Assembly: GCA_944739405.2 (NCBI GenBank)
Contig: OX123182.2
Coordinates: 54,315,183-54,379,182, forward strand
Length of the DNA: 64,000 nt
Source of the DNA: Euclidia mi
Lineage: Eukaryota; Arthropoda; Insecta; Lepidoptera; Erebidae
Reading direction: 5' to 3'
Each line of letters opens with the position of its first letter. Positions within the stretch are counted from its first letter, which is position 1. The position numbers were made by a program, and so were the translations under genes. A model generated the notes under the pieces. It worked only from the letters and a program-made list of their open reading frames with translations. It was not told the DNA's origin and made no database searches. Positions 1 to 10,204 of the stretch are shown one piece after another.

Positions 1-189
1 TACGCGATAGTACCGAGTTCTTAAGTACAGTGTATTTATTTTTTTTGTAAATAAAAATTAATCCATTAAATTGCAATTTCGACAACTGTGTCATGTCTCA
101 AGTGTCGACTGGAAAGTACCTGAGCCAACTAAATTTACAAAACGTTCCGGGACTTCGAGACACGAGACAACACGAGACTCAAGCCCTAA
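1..189. other. No recognised feature
   Basis: AT-rich sequence without a credible ORF or repeat signature. Weak resemblance to 45430-45500 (inverted) may continue from the neighbouring duplicated segment, but I cannot establish it by eye. Confidence 0.4.
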
Positions 190-1690
190 TACAATCAGAT
201 ATCTAAACAATGTTTTCAAACAGTACTGATAGTTATTACTAAACGTGTGCATGTTTAATTTTTAATGATGAACTGAATAAATCTCAGCTGTATTACATAC
301 ACGTTGTAAGTGCACTTAAGCCATTCCAAAATTTATAATACTAAGTACCTACTTCGTCTAGCTTGAGAGCAGGTGTTACTTGCAGTGAATGTATGACCTG
401 TATATTACCTATGTAATATTCTTTAACTACGGATGGTAAAATGCATCAGCTTTAATATTTTGTATTTTATTTTATCAATGTTATGTCATTATCCAACATT
501 TGACTGCTCGTATGACGATGTGGTTGAAATGGCAGCCGCCTCCCCATTTGGCACTCTAGCGAGTGTTAAGGGTTCGATTCCCATGCGAGGAAACACTGTG
601 GGCTTTGTTAACTAGGGTCTTGGTGTAGTTTGGTTATGTTGAATCAATATTTCTAAAGTCCCTCGCGATACAAAATGCAGCAGTAGTACAAGTATGAACT
701 TGTAGTATGAGCCCTATATATGAATATAGGGCTAATGTTATATATTTATTTACCGGTATTTAACATGAATGCCACATCCGACTGGCTAAATTTGTCGTTC
801 CACCGTCATTTCAGATAATTACTCGATTCAAACCCATGTCACTAATCTATTACCTAAGGCTTTCCTACAATGCACTAGGTCACAGTAGGTAGGACTAATG
901 TGTACGTAATTAATAAATTAATTATAAAGTCATGTTGACGGCGTAGGTGTTAGACCTGCGTTCTCGCCCCTAATTGACTAAATGTGCCCACTCACCCCTA
1001 GTTTGAATGCCCAGCCTACCCTCCGGTGCTTAATGAGCTAAAAGTTAGCCCAGCCGCTAAATATAATTCCTTCATATTATAGTTTCCTTTTTTTAGTAGA
1101 AGTACAGTTTTTAGCTTATTGCAGAAGTGCGAATTTGTGCAATAGGTTTCACGACTGTCTTATTTATTTCACGACAAAAGTAATGTACAATATTGGTATA
1201 TAAATAAAAATAAGTGGTGAAATACGGTGCTGTCAAATAGTTGTTGTCGTCTCTAGTTTAAGATACCCAAATATTCAAGTAATTTAAATTCTGTACCTAT
1301 AGAATTTAGCGTGAGCTAAGCAAAGTATCAAATGATTCGAATACCATTGGTTTATTTAAGATTTTCATAGGAACCTGATATGTACCTATTTATTTTCTTT
1401 AAATGCTTTTGTCAACTGCACGAAAACACGAGTGTATAAAAAATAACGATTAAATAAAATAGTCATAATTATAAATCTCGATGTAATAAAATTAATGAAG
1501 CCTCTAAAAACTTCAATATAGCGATGATGTAAATCTTACAATTGGCGCTTTGGCGCCATAAGTAAACCGAGATCACGGCCATGGCCAAGCTTCCTAGCCT
1601 TAGATTTTTCGCCGCGAATTTGCCGTGAAGTGATACTTCACAGTAGGTGTGCAGGAGCCCTTACGCATTTACGACTTGAAACTTTAGCCA
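190..1690 (+). repeat. Diverged inverted copy of the segment at 43915-45430
   Basis: Read backwards, long blocks match 43915-45430 in the same order: the tRNA-like head near 505-590, the block with ctcattaagcaccgg, the atttgggtatc block, the regularly spaced tacatc and gatttataattatgac blocks, and the aagcttggccatg block near 1585. Identity is clearly incomplete, with many substitutions and indels. No protein is conserved, so this is an old duplicated segment or a long unclassified interspersed repeat, not a gene. The extent is approximate. Confidence 0.7.
505..590 (+). repeat. tRNA-like SINE head (pol III A/B box remnant)
   Basis: A B-box-like ggttcgattcc lies at 571-581, about 50 bases after an A-box-like tgacgatgtggttgaaatgg. 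The same arrangement recurs in reverse at 45185-45262. The flanks do not form a proper acceptor stem, so I read it as a tRNA-derived retroposon remnant inside the duplicated segment rather than a working tRNA gene. Confidence 0.45.
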
Positions 1691-2599
1691 TGGCTCCGGT
1701 CGCCTGGAAGGTGTCGATTAGCATGACTAAAGGTAGCTTATGTCTTATTCTGATGTGTTTGCTATTTGTTACTGCAAAGTTTCATCAAAATCTGTTTTGT
1801 ACGAAAGTGTAACAAATATCGCACAAGCTTTGGCATTTATAATAGCAGTAAGATTTTACGTGTGAACCAACGTAGTGAAATGATAATGCCGCTTTGGCAT
1901 TCGCAGCGGAATTATGAGCACTTAACTATCCAGACCCAACTCCAAGAATCATCATAACATAGATCATCGAACCGCATAACACCTTGGTTCGTCTAACCAA
2001 GTCGCGATAAAATTTTAACTTGTTCTAGAGTGCCTACCTTCGAAAGCTTTTTGTTTTACAGAATTTATTTAATTACCCGCCGCCCAACTGCTCTAACAAA
2101 GTTTTTTTGACCTGCTGTCGTTTGTTAATACTTTATGGCTCGTAATGTGAGCGTCATTCGTTTATATCTGTTGCTGATATTTCAAAGGTATATTGAGAAT
2201 ATTGTTTTTCTGTGTGTTGCTGCAGAGGTTGCACAAGTATTAATTTCTTAAAACCAACATAGCTGGCCAATATGATACCTAGTGAGAATTATATGTGCAA
2301 CTACAAGATATCTGCAGCTATGCCCACACATTTCTTCTTAATTTAACAGTACCTTCCATATCCCATGGGAATTTCAACATATCCTTGTACCCAGGAGCCT
2401 GGCTTTGTAAGTCAGTAATGGAATTTTATAGAATTATATTGATTGATTTACTGTGCCATCATAATATTAGATATTTTTTAGGGTCTTAACCAGAAGAATA
2501 ATGCAATATAAGGAATGTTACAAACAAGCTACGACCGTGGCATAGCTCACATAATTTTTATTGTTATATCATAAATATAAACATAGTTTTTCGGCGGTA
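1691..2599. other. No recognised feature
   Basis: AT-rich DNA with only short chance ORFs on either strand. It separates the diverged duplicated segment from the LINE that follows. The true 5' end of that LINE may lie in its last part. Confidence 0.4.
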
Positions 2600-2833
2600 G
2601 GTGTCAGAAAAGTAACACATGTTGTAAAGAGCAAAGATTTGATTTTATTAAATAAAAGTAATTAAGTGATATTTTTTTGGTTACATTGTGTACAATAAGC
2701 CATAAATACAGTGTACTTACATTGTCAAAAGTATTATTGCATATGTAATCTTAATCCTGCAAGATACACCACCTGCCAGCACTTCACAAATTTTTGAGAT
2801 TGCACACTATTTGAAAAACAACTTCAACTCATA

Positions 2834-3577
2834 ATGTCTCAACTGGCTGACATCCGAACGGTACAGGATAATCTTGAAGAGTCCTTTTCAAGGAGGATGG
2901 CAGAACTTGAGGCCCAGCTTCACATTGGTGGTCCGGCAAAGGAGACTGTCGCTAAGGTAGCGGAGGAGTTCCGCACGTTCCGGGAGCTTATGTTTTCAAT
3001 GCTTGGCCTCTTGAGACGGCAAATCAACGAATGCGCCCATACACTCGACGCGATGGAGACGAGGCACAGGCGGAAGGCACTGATTTTTCTTGGGGTTCCA
3101 GAAGAAGAGAAGCAGGATTGTCGGGCCTCTGTGCTGCAAATAGTGCATAAGCTGGCGCTCCCTGATGTAACATCGGCTGACATCAACAATTGCCACAGTA
3201 TTGGAGCCTCCACCAGTGACCGTCGACGACCGATTCTGGTCTGGTTTGAGAAAGCGGATCTTAGATCGGCCGTTTGGAGAGCCAAGACGAAGCTGAAAGG
3301 TACAGCAGTGTCGATGAAGGAGTTCCTGACGAGATCACGACAAGCAGTGTTCGGAAAAGCTCGTCACCACTTTGGAATGCGGGCCTGCTGGACTCAAGAC
3401 GGCGTAATTGTGGCGAAATCGTCCGATGGTAGCCGCCATAAGTTCACAACAATGGAGCAGCTCAACTCCCTGATGGCGAAGTATCCCAGAGAAGTAGACG
3501 GTTTGGCATCAGCGGGCGAAAGTGGCGTCGCAGTGAGTACTGGTTCTTCAAACGCGAATTCCAAGGCGCGTAAATAA
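2834..3577 (+). CDS. LINE ORF1 protein (coiled coil plus RRM-like RNA-binding)
   Basis: This 247-residue protein is expected to be the nucleic-acid-binding chaperone that packages the LINE RNA. Residues about 1-80 are rich in heptad-spaced L, V, I, E and R, which fits a coiled coil. Then comes RRKALIFLGVPEEE, the usual start of the RRM-like domain of L1-ORF1-type (transposase 22) proteins, followed by a basic segment with KFTTMEQL typical of the C-terminal domain. No zinc knuckle is seen, so it is a type II ORF1. A 474-base gap separates it from ORF2. The start at 2834 is the first Met of the open frame. Family assignment rests on motif recognition only. Confidence 0.75.
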   Translation: MSQLADIRTVQDNLEESFSRRMAELEAQLHIGGPAKETVAKVAEEFRTFRELMFSMLGLLRRQINECAHTLDAMETRHRRKALIFLGVPEEEKQDCRASVLQIVHKLALPDVTSADINNCHSIGASTSDRRRPILVWFEKADLRSAVWRAKTKLKGTAVSMKEFLTRSRQAVFGKARHHFGMRACWTQDGVIVAKSSDGSRHKFTTMEQLNSLMAKYPREVDGLASAGESGVAVSTGSSNANSKARK

Positions 3578-4051
3578 CTGTGTCTGCCACTAGTATAGAC
3601 TTGTCTTGTTGTTTTGGCATTCATTACATTTATTGTGTTATTATTTAGATGTGACCATAGTTATATAGGTGTTATGCTATCTGTTTTATTTTACCCACAT
3701 TATTATTGCTTTACTACAGAAAAGTCATTAGATTACCTACTTTGTTTACTTACTTCACACTTCTAACATATTATGTCAAGTGTCGTTGTCAATGTTGTCA
3801 AACTAAGTTCGCTTGAAATAGTTGCGTTCGGAAACATTGTGTGTATTACGTTTCGTTGTACATTGTGTTAGATTAGCAGTAATAACGTTTCACTACATTT
3901 TCTTTCTGCTAAATATTTGTGTGAGCTGGCGGGTGGTGCAGAGATAGTATTATTTTGTCTTTGTACCTTAATATTTTGTACCATACATTTAATTTAATAG
4001 TATAAGTTATATATTTTATTTATTGTTATTTATATATTTTATTTGTAGTTT

Positions 4052-7003
4052 ATGGATAATTTGTCTGATAGCGATGCTTATCTATCTGCTAATGAATCTG
4101 CTTCCAACTCTGATAACGAGAGCTTTTGTTCTGTTGATGGCACATTGGGGGACTGCTTACGACACACTTTTGCGCAGAAATCGGGCTTAATGTTCAATGT
4201 TTGCCACATTAATGCGCAAAGCATACCTAGCCACCACAATGACTTGCTTGAAAGTTTTTCTGATGTAGATATTCACGCCGTCCTGATTTCAGAGAGTTGG
4301 CTTAAACCAGATCTTCCCTCTACATCTTACTCTCTCCCTGGCTACATCCTAATAAGGAATGATCGTGTCGGTAGGAGAGGGGGTGGTGTAGCAATATACC
4401 TCTGCAGTACTATACCCTATAAAATTCTTGCCTCTTCTTCACCTACTTCTTCACCTGCGGAGTACTTGTTCCTTGAAATTAATGTCAAAGGTGCCAAAGC
4501 TGTGCTTGGCGTCGTATATTGTCCACCAACCGTCGATTATTTCTCCAGTATCGAGCCGATACTGGAATCTTTAGGGTCAGAGTACGAACATCACCTCATC
4601 ATGGGCGACTTTAATACCGATCTCCTTTTCAACCATTCCAGCCGTACCCGTAAACTCCTTAACATCATTGAGTCAGCCAGCCTCCACATTTTGCCATTAC
4701 AGCCCACTCACCACAATGTTAATGGGGAGGACACATGGCTTGACTTAATGCTCACATCCACTCCTACTTTAGTGTCCTTTCATGGTCAACATCCTGCTCC
4801 TAGATTTTCCCGTCACGACCTTATTTTCCTTTCCTATCGCCTAAAACCTCCTAAATCCTCTCCCAAAGTTCTGCACAAGCGTTGTTTTAGTCGTATGGAT
4901 GTAACCAAACTCCTTCAGGATGCAGCCGACCTGAATTGGGAAAAGATGGAATCTGCGGCTACGGTAGATGAGAAAGTTAGCATCTTCAATACTGCTGTCT
5001 GCAAACTGTATGATGTTCATGCTCCCGTACGGAAGGTAAAGGTGAAACGGCCACCTGCACCCTGGATTACGAGAGGGGTGCGCATGGCAATGAGGCGGAG
5101 GGATCGGGCATTCCGAAAATATAAGAGGGAGCGTTGCGAAGATAACTGGCTTCTTTTTAAATCTGCAAGAAATCGGTGTAACCTGATGGTTCGCAACGCT
5201 AAACGCCAACATATTCTCCAAAATATTTCCTCGTCATCCCCAGTCGATATCTGGAAGTTTCTTGGAACTCTAGATATCGGCAAGCAGCGGCGTGCTGACA
5301 TCTGTGGGACGCTCGGTTTGGATGATATCAATAGACATTTCACCACTTCCTCTACATTGGATCACCAAACCTCGCGTCTCACGGTTAGCTACGTGGCTGC
5401 TTTACCTTGCCCCGATATTGAATCCTTCCACTTTTCTCCAGTAGCACCGGATGAGATCAAAAAGATTATCCTTTCCATCAAGTCCAATGCCGTAGGATGC
5501 GACAACATCAGCCGTCGCATGATTACCACCATCCTGGACCATCACCTCCTTGCTATCTCCCACATCATCAACTTTTCCCTCGATTCTAGCACCTTCCCGT
5601 CCCTTTGGCGCAAGGCTTACGTTATTCCTTTGCCAAAAATCCAAAATGCTTCTCTTCCTAATCATTTTCGTCCCATCTCTATTTTGCCTTTTCTATCCAA
5701 AGTCCTCGAGTCCTGTGTCCAAAAACAACTGTCCCGATTCGTTTCCCTAAATAACCTGTTAAGTCCTTTCCAGTCTGGCTTCCGTCCTGGTCACAGTACT
5801 ACCACCGCCCTCCTCAAAGTGACTGGCGATATTAGGGAGGGTATGGAGAACACCAAAGTCACGGTGTTGGCTTTGATCGATTTCTCTAATGCCTTTAATA
5901 CCGTCAGTCACGATGTCCTTTTATCCCTTCTTTCCCATCTCAAAATCTCATCCGATGCTCTGGATTGGTTCTCAAGTTATCTTCGAGGTCGTCAGCAGTC
6001 GGTCCGCCTAGATGATTCATCATCGGAGTGGTGTGACAATAGCTCTGGCGTTCCTCAAGGCGGTATTCTTTCTCCTCTTTTATTTTCTATGTTTATCAAT
6101 CTCTTAACACCTAATCTTCAATGCGCTTATCATCTTTACGCCGATGACTTGCAGATATACTCTCAGGCTACAATCGATGACGTTTCGGTAGCAATAGACA
6201 AGGTTAACAGAGACCTAGCCGCCTTACAAACTTGGTCCGAAAAATTTGGCCTATCTGTTAACCCAAGCAAGTGTCAAGCAATTATATTAGGTAGTCAATG
6301 GTCTATCAGAAAACTTGACATTACATCTCTCCCGAAACTTAGTTATAATAACACTACTATAGAAATGTGTCCAGTTGTCAAGAACTTAGGATTATATATG
6401 GATAGCACTCTTAATTGGCAATCTCAAGTGACGCAAGTGAGCCAAAAAATTACCAGTACCCTACGCACTCTCTATCGGTTGAGGAACTTTCTGCCGTCCA
6501 CGACTAAGACATTGCTTGTGCAAGCTTTAATTTTTCCCTTGTTCGACTGTGGTGATGTATGTTACTATGACCTGAATGCAGATCTTCTTAACAAACTTGA
6601 CCGTCTTCTCAATAACTGCATTCGATTCGTTTTCAATCTTCGCAAGTATGACCATGTGTCTACTTTTCGTTCTCAGTTGAAGTGGCTTCCAATTCGTCAA
6701 AGACGCAGTTTGCGTGCCCTCACAACCCTCTATTCTATCCTTATGTCCTCTAATACCCCAAAGTACTTAAGTGAGCATTTTCAGTATCTTTGTTCAACTC
6801 ACGACCGAAACCTTCGTTCATCTGACAATCTTCTCCTTCTTTGTCCTCCTCATACTACCAATTTCACTCACTCTTCTTTTTCTATACAAGCTATCCTTCT
6901 CTGGAATGGCCTCCCTCTCGAAGTCAGGACGTCCATTACCAGGTATGGCTTTAAATCAAAAGTTAAAGCACTGCTATTGGAAAAGTTAGCAGAAGTAGCA
7001 TAG
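4052..7003 (+). CDS. LINE ORF2: APE endonuclease and reverse transcriptase
   Basis: An uninterrupted 983-residue polyprotein that would nick target DNA and prime reverse transcription there. APE endonuclease motifs are in order: HINAQSIP near residue 52, ISESWL near 78, MGDFNTDLL near 183 and SRHDLIFL near 252, supplying the catalytic N, E, D/N and H-D positions. RT motifs follow: FRPISILPFLSKV near 538, IDFSNAFN near 610, GVPQGGILSP near 666 and the catalytic HLYADDLQIY near 693. The C-terminus ends in LLWNGLPLEVR and FKSKVKALLL, as in many CR1/L2 proteins. Length is normal for the group. I see no missing catalytic residue. Whether the copy is active depends on an intact 5' UTR, which cannot be judged here. 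Confidence 0.9.
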   Translation: MDNLSDSDAYLSANESASNSDNESFCSVDGTLGDCLRHTFAQKSGLMFNVCHINAQSIPSHHNDLLESFSDVDIHAVLISESWLKPDLPSTSYSLPGYILIRNDRVGRRGGGVAIYLCSTIPYKILASSSPTSSPAEYLFLEINVKGAKAVLGVVYCPPTVDYFSSIEPILESLGSEYEHHLIMGDFNTDLLFNHSSRTRKLLNIIESASLHILPLQPTHHNVNGEDTWLDLMLTSTPTLVSFHGQHPAPRFSRHDLIFLSYRLKPPKSSPKVLHKRCFSRMDVTKLLQDAADLNWEKMESAATVDEKVSIFNTAVCKLYDVHAPVRKVKVKRPPAPWITRGVRMAMRRRDRAFRKYKRERCEDNWLLFKSARNRCNLMVRNAKRQHILQNISSSSPVDIWKFLGTLDIGKQRRADICGTLGLDDINRHFTTSSTLDHQTSRLTVSYVAALPCPDIESFHFSPVAPDEIKKIILSIKSNAVGCDNISRRMITTILDHHLLAISHIINFSLDSSTFPSLWRKAYVIPLPKIQNASLPNHFRPISILPFLSKVLESCVQKQLSRFVSLNNLLSPFQSGFRPGHSTTTALLKVTGDIREGMENTKVTVLALIDFSNAFNTVSHDVLLSLLSHLKISSDALDWFSSYLRGRQQSVRLDDSSSEWCDNSSGVPQGGILSPLLFSMFINLLTPNLQCAYHLYADDLQIYSQATIDDVSVAIDKVNRDLAALQTWSEKFGLSVNPSKCQAIILGSQWSIRKLDITSLPKLSYNNTTIEMCPVVKNLGLYMDSTLNWQSQVTQVSQKITSTLRTLYRLRNFLPSTTKTLLVQALIFPLFDCGDVCYYDLNADLLNKLDRLLNNCIRFVFNLRKYDHVSTFRSQLKWLPIRQRRSLRALTTLYSILMSSNTPKYLSEHFQYLCSTHDRNLRSSDNLLLLCPPHTTNFTHSSFSIQAILLWNGLPLEVRTSITRYGFKSKVKALLLEKLAEVA

Positions 7004-7049
7004 CATTCGTTCATATCAAGGTATTTGTTTCGTATTATTATAAAATATG

Positions 7050-7150
7050 TATGCATAATATTTATTTATGTATAGTGTATATTTATGTATAGTATTTATT
7101 TGTGTATAGTATATATTTGTGTATATTATATATTTATGTATTTTGTATTA
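7050..7150 (+). repeat. Imperfect AT-rich minisatellite in the LINE 3' UTR
   Basis: Four to five imperfect units of about 18-20 bases built on tatttatgtatagtgta follow one another just after the ORF2 stop. They vary by small substitutions and probably arose by slippage within the 3' UTR. Confidence 0.7.
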
Positions 7151-7179
7151 TATTTAAGTAAAACTACATCAGTCTCAAT

Positions 7180-7316
7180 TTAATTGTAAAATACACCTAC
7201 CTTTAATCTCTGCACTACCCTAAGGTAGACTGGCGGAAAATGCCTAAGGCATTAAGTCCACCTTGTATACGCATTGTGTATATGAAGTTTTAAAATAAAA
7301 TAAAATAAAATAAATA
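7180..7316 (+). repeat. LINE 3' terminal sequence with TAAAA tail
   Basis: The stretch with ctaaggtagactggcgg, gcctaaggcattaag and tgtatatgaag precedes a run of taaaa units. This conserved-looking stem and loop followed by a microsatellite tail is the usual 3' end recognised by the RT of CR1/L2-group elements, and marks the insertion end. Confidence 0.7.
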
Positions 7317-7594
7317 GGAATTTTCTATTTACATCGTGGGTTGTATTTTTTTACCATATATAAAGTATTTCACAAAGTAACTAAGCCATTCCTTTAAACA
7401 ACAGCTGCCTGTGATCTTTCTAAGATTAGCCGGCACAAAGAAATAGGCAGATGGCTAAAAAGCTATTATTTCTACATTATTTATTTTTACATTATTATTC
7501 CCGTATCTATTCACCTTGAATTCGAGCAAAATATCTATTAATTTAATACTAACCCGAAATGCAAAACTGCAGTCAATCACTGAAGAAACATAAT
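7317..7594. other. Spacer between two elements
   Basis: No ORF or repeat recognised. It lies between the LINE tail and the left LTR of the Gypsy element and may be older flanking DNA. Confidence 0.4.
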
Positions 7595-7770
7595 TGTGGG
7601 AACGGAACGTAAGTGTGAGTGAGAGGGCAGACGGGTGAGAGAGGGAAGGATATAGAAAAGGAAGATGGCGGATATAGCTATAAGGTGTAAGACGTTGCAG
7701 GAGTATTTTTTTGGAAATAAAAGTATATTGTAGTGATTTCTGTTTTTACTCTGAGCCCCATATCCAACAA
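7595..7770 (+). repeat. Left LTR of the Gypsy element (about 175 bp)
   Basis: Starts tgtgggaacgg and ends near atccaaca, so it has TG...CA ends, and sits immediately before a perfect primer-binding site. An aataaa at about 7716-7722 could be its polyadenylation signal. No second LTR copy is present to confirm the limits, so the left edge in particular is inferred from the TG motif. Confidence 0.6.
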
Positions 7771-7773
7771 AGT

Positions 7774-7791
7774 TGGGGGCTCGTCCGGGAT
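7774..7791 (+). other. Primer-binding site, tRNA-Pro type
   Basis: The 18 bases TGGGGGCTCGTCCGGGAT are complementary to the 3' end of eukaryotic tRNA-Pro including CCA, and are the classic proline primer-binding site. The position a few bases after an LTR end and 140 bases before Gag is where minus-strand DNA synthesis would be primed. Confidence 0.85.
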
Positions 7792-7929
7792 ATACTATCC
7801 TCAGAGTAGGTATCTATAGAAATACGGTTACGACGAGAGTCACCGGCGAGCGGCGGCGTGACCAACCTACTGCAAGACGGCACGAGGTAACAAAGACGAT
7901 AAAGAAGTAACGACGCAATTCGTAGATAA

Positions 7930-8690
7930 TTGCGATCGACGATGGCAGAAGACGGCAGCAGCGCTAAAAAAGATGAGGCTAGCACGAGTTCGGCGGCGGC
8001 GTCAGCGGCGGCTATGTTGAACAGCTTCGATGGAAGCATTTCTCAATTTAACGGTGAAGATAAATCATATTCATCGACGAAGTGGGCCCAGGATATAGAC
8101 GATAACGCGGCAATATTCGGATGGACAGCACAGCAAAAGTTGGTGATCGCGCGCAGGACTTTGTGTGGCACAGAGGGCTTGTGTCTGAAGTCTGAAAAGG
8201 TATTTAAAACATATGAAGATTTGAAAAATGCTCTGCAAAAGGAATTTCCGGAGGCGCTGAATTACAAAGAAATGCACGAAATGATGGCTGCAAGAAAGAA
8301 ACGAAGAGATGAGACCTACTACCAGTATATGCTCATTATGAAGGAGTACGGGCAAAGGGCCAAATTGCCGGACTATGTAGCCATACAGTATATCATCGAC
8401 GGCATTGAGGATCGGCCCGAGAACAAAGCGATATTGTACGATGTGACTACATATAGCGTGCTCAAGGAAAAGTTGGCAATATACGAGAAGATGAAGGAGG
8501 ACAAGCGGTAAGCGGCGCGTCCGGAACCTGTAAAAAGGGAAGAAGCATCGTCGGGTTCATCCAAACCTCGTTGCTACAATTGTGGAGAAATCAGTCATAT
8601 ATCTTCACAATGTGCAAACGGCATCAAGTGTTTCCGGTGCAATGAGTAAGGCCATATTGGGACAAAATGCCTTCTGATTGACGGCAGCTC
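7930..8690 (+). pseudogene. Gypsy Gag with zinc knuckles, two in-frame stops
   Basis: The first 193 residues are open (7930-8511). They contain an Ala/Ser-rich start, then a retrotransposon capsid-like helical region (W near residue 51, FGWTAQQKLVIARRTL, then YQYMLIMKEYG and a C-terminal helix). An in-frame TAA at 8509-8511 ends that ORF, but the same frame continues into a CCHC knuckle at 8572-8613 (CYNCGEISHISSQC). A second knuckle is cut by TAA at 8647-8649. The mature protein would form the particle and bind RNA; this copy cannot. The 5' Met follows a normal leader after the primer-binding site. Confidence 0.8.
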
Positions 8691-8840
8691 CAAGTCGATA
8701 AAGCAGGCATCGAATGAGACGCAAGTTCGTGCGGTTGGCACTCATGATGCGCCAGCGTCGATAAAGCAGCGGTCGGCCATGTTCGGAACGACCAAGATGG
8801 CGCCGGCAACCAATCAGTGCAGCTGTAGCGGCAATGACAG

Positions 8841-9359
8841 TTGCGGAAACGTCATCGGGACGTCACTGTCAGTGGTGTTAAATCATCAAAATGTAAACAA
8901 AGACTTACTCTTGAGGTCGTACAGAGGAAATTAAGGGAAAACGGTCTGTCTGATGAATTCACAGTTCTACTTAAGAATTGCTTAGATGGTAACTTCTTCC
9001 TATATCGTGGACATCACTACCTCCAGATCGATGAAGTGGCTATGGGTAGCCCTATCGCACTAGTAATGGCCAACATCTGGATGGAGCACTTCGAAGAATC
9101 CATAGACATGCAGGCATCAAATGTGAAGCTGTGGAAGAGGTATGTCGACGATATCTTCTGCATCATGAAGGGGAACCAGCAAGACGTGGAACAATTCGCA
9201 GACAAATTGAACTCCATACATCCAAACATCCGATTCACATACGAAATGGAGGTAGACGGATCGTTACCCTTCCTTGACGTTAAAGTGACAGTGAGAGATA
9301 ATGGTACCCTTGGACACACTCTATATATTTCAACCGACACACACCGACAGGTATCTTAA
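8841..9359 (+). pseudogene. Penelope-like reverse transcriptase, C-terminal part
   Basis: The first roughly 15 residues are Gypsy-derived sequence read through. The RT part has LLKNCLDGNFFLYRG, then EVAMGSPIALVMANIWME (a hallmark of Penelope RTs) and the catalytic WKRYVDDIFCI near residue 108, followed by LPFLDVKV. The N-terminal RT motifs, including the first catalytic aspartate, are missing. The frame shifts at about 9330-9345 into the next ORF. RT of this class is related to telomerase RT and would copy the element RNA at the nicked target. This fragment is inactive. Confidence 0.85.
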
Positions 9360-10155
9360 CGCGAACTCGCACCACCATCCGCGGCATCTGGATTCCGTTG
9401 TGTCCTCGCTAGTGAACAGAGCGTATGACCTGTGTGACCCTGAACAGTTAAATAGTGAGCTGTCACATGTTCGGGGGGTACTGAGGCGCAATGGATACAA
9501 GAAGAAGATACTCCGTCTGAAGAGGAAAGATCGTAGACCTAAAGTAAGCAGAGTGCCGGCGTACATGCTATATTTAAAGGGAGTGACGGACAAGGTTGGA
9601 ACAGAACTCAAGAAATACTCCATCAAGACTGTATACAGTCCGCTCTCTAAGATTGCACACAATCTGCGTACCCCAAAGGATGACATTCCTCTCCAAACAC
9701 CTGGCGTCTACAAAGTCGATTGCAGCTGTGGTAGTTCATGTATCGGGCAGACTAAGCGTACAATCGCTGAAAGAGTAAAAGAATATATCGCAGCTGTAAA
9801 AAACCGACAGATTAATAAGTCGGTGATAGCTGAGCATTTGTTGGAGTCTGGACCAAACCACTGGATAGAACTGCATCAACCACAAGTCTTATCCACCGAT
9901 CGTCACTATTACTCCAGGATAGTACGTGAAGCGGTAGAAATCAAGAAACATAACAATTTCAACCGGGAGGATGGATATAGATTATCGGCTACTTGGAATC
10001 CAGTCATCAGCAAGTGTAGACACCGCCGCAGTGATAAATCTCAACAGTGTGTAGACGTCATTAGTGTAGTGTGTCGGAGTACCGACATTGCGAACTTAAA
10101 TAAAGACCAAGTGAGGGTAGGTGCCGAAACCCGCACTTCCACAAGACGGCGCTGA
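9301..10155 (+). pseudogene. Penelope-like linker and GIY-YIG endonuclease
   Basis: The frame begins in overlap with the RT frame. It carries the RT thumb/linker (HTDRYLNANSHHHPRH) and a basic stretch. Then comes the endonuclease: GVYKVDCSCGSSCIGQTKR near residues 132-150 gives the Cys-rich knuckle and the GIY-YIG core in the Penelope form, followed by a conserved R in ERVKEY and an IAEHLLESGPNHWI segment with the catalytic-region H. It ends in IKKHNNFNREDGYRLSATWNPVI, the usual C-terminal signature. This half is open and well preserved. The missing tyrosine of the usual CYIG (here CIG) may be a lesion. Confidence 0.85.
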
Positions 10156-10181
10156 GATCTCATCAGTCTCTCCGCGACCAC

Positions 10182-10204
10182 GCTCGGTGCAAGACGAGCG
10201 AAAC
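10182..10204 (+). other. Stem-loop followed by GAAAC in Penelope 3' region
   Basis: GCTCG (10182-10186) pairs with CGAGC (10195-10199) across an 8-base loop, and GAAAC follows at once. This arrangement equals stem II plus the GAAA box of the hammerhead ribozymes known from Penelope-like elements. The upstream core CUGAUGA is not present at the correct place, though its complement catcag lies at 10160-10166. I read it as a degenerate or chance motif. Confidence 0.3.

Larger units (their letters stand above)
2600..7316 (+). mobile_element. CR1/L2-group LINE, both ORFs open
   Basis: Two ORFs in the same direction (ORF1 2834-3577, ORF2 4052-7003) are followed by a 3' UTR and a pentanucleotide tail (taaaa)n at 7291-7316. 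ORF2 has the APE endonuclease then reverse transcriptase order of the CR1/L2/Jockey group. The YADDLQIY form and the C-terminal WNGLP...FK..L motif favour CR1/L2. This is the only non-LTR element here with no stop or frameshift in either ORF, so it is the youngest-looking. I cannot place the 5' end; the boundary at 2600 is a guess. Confidence 0.75.
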
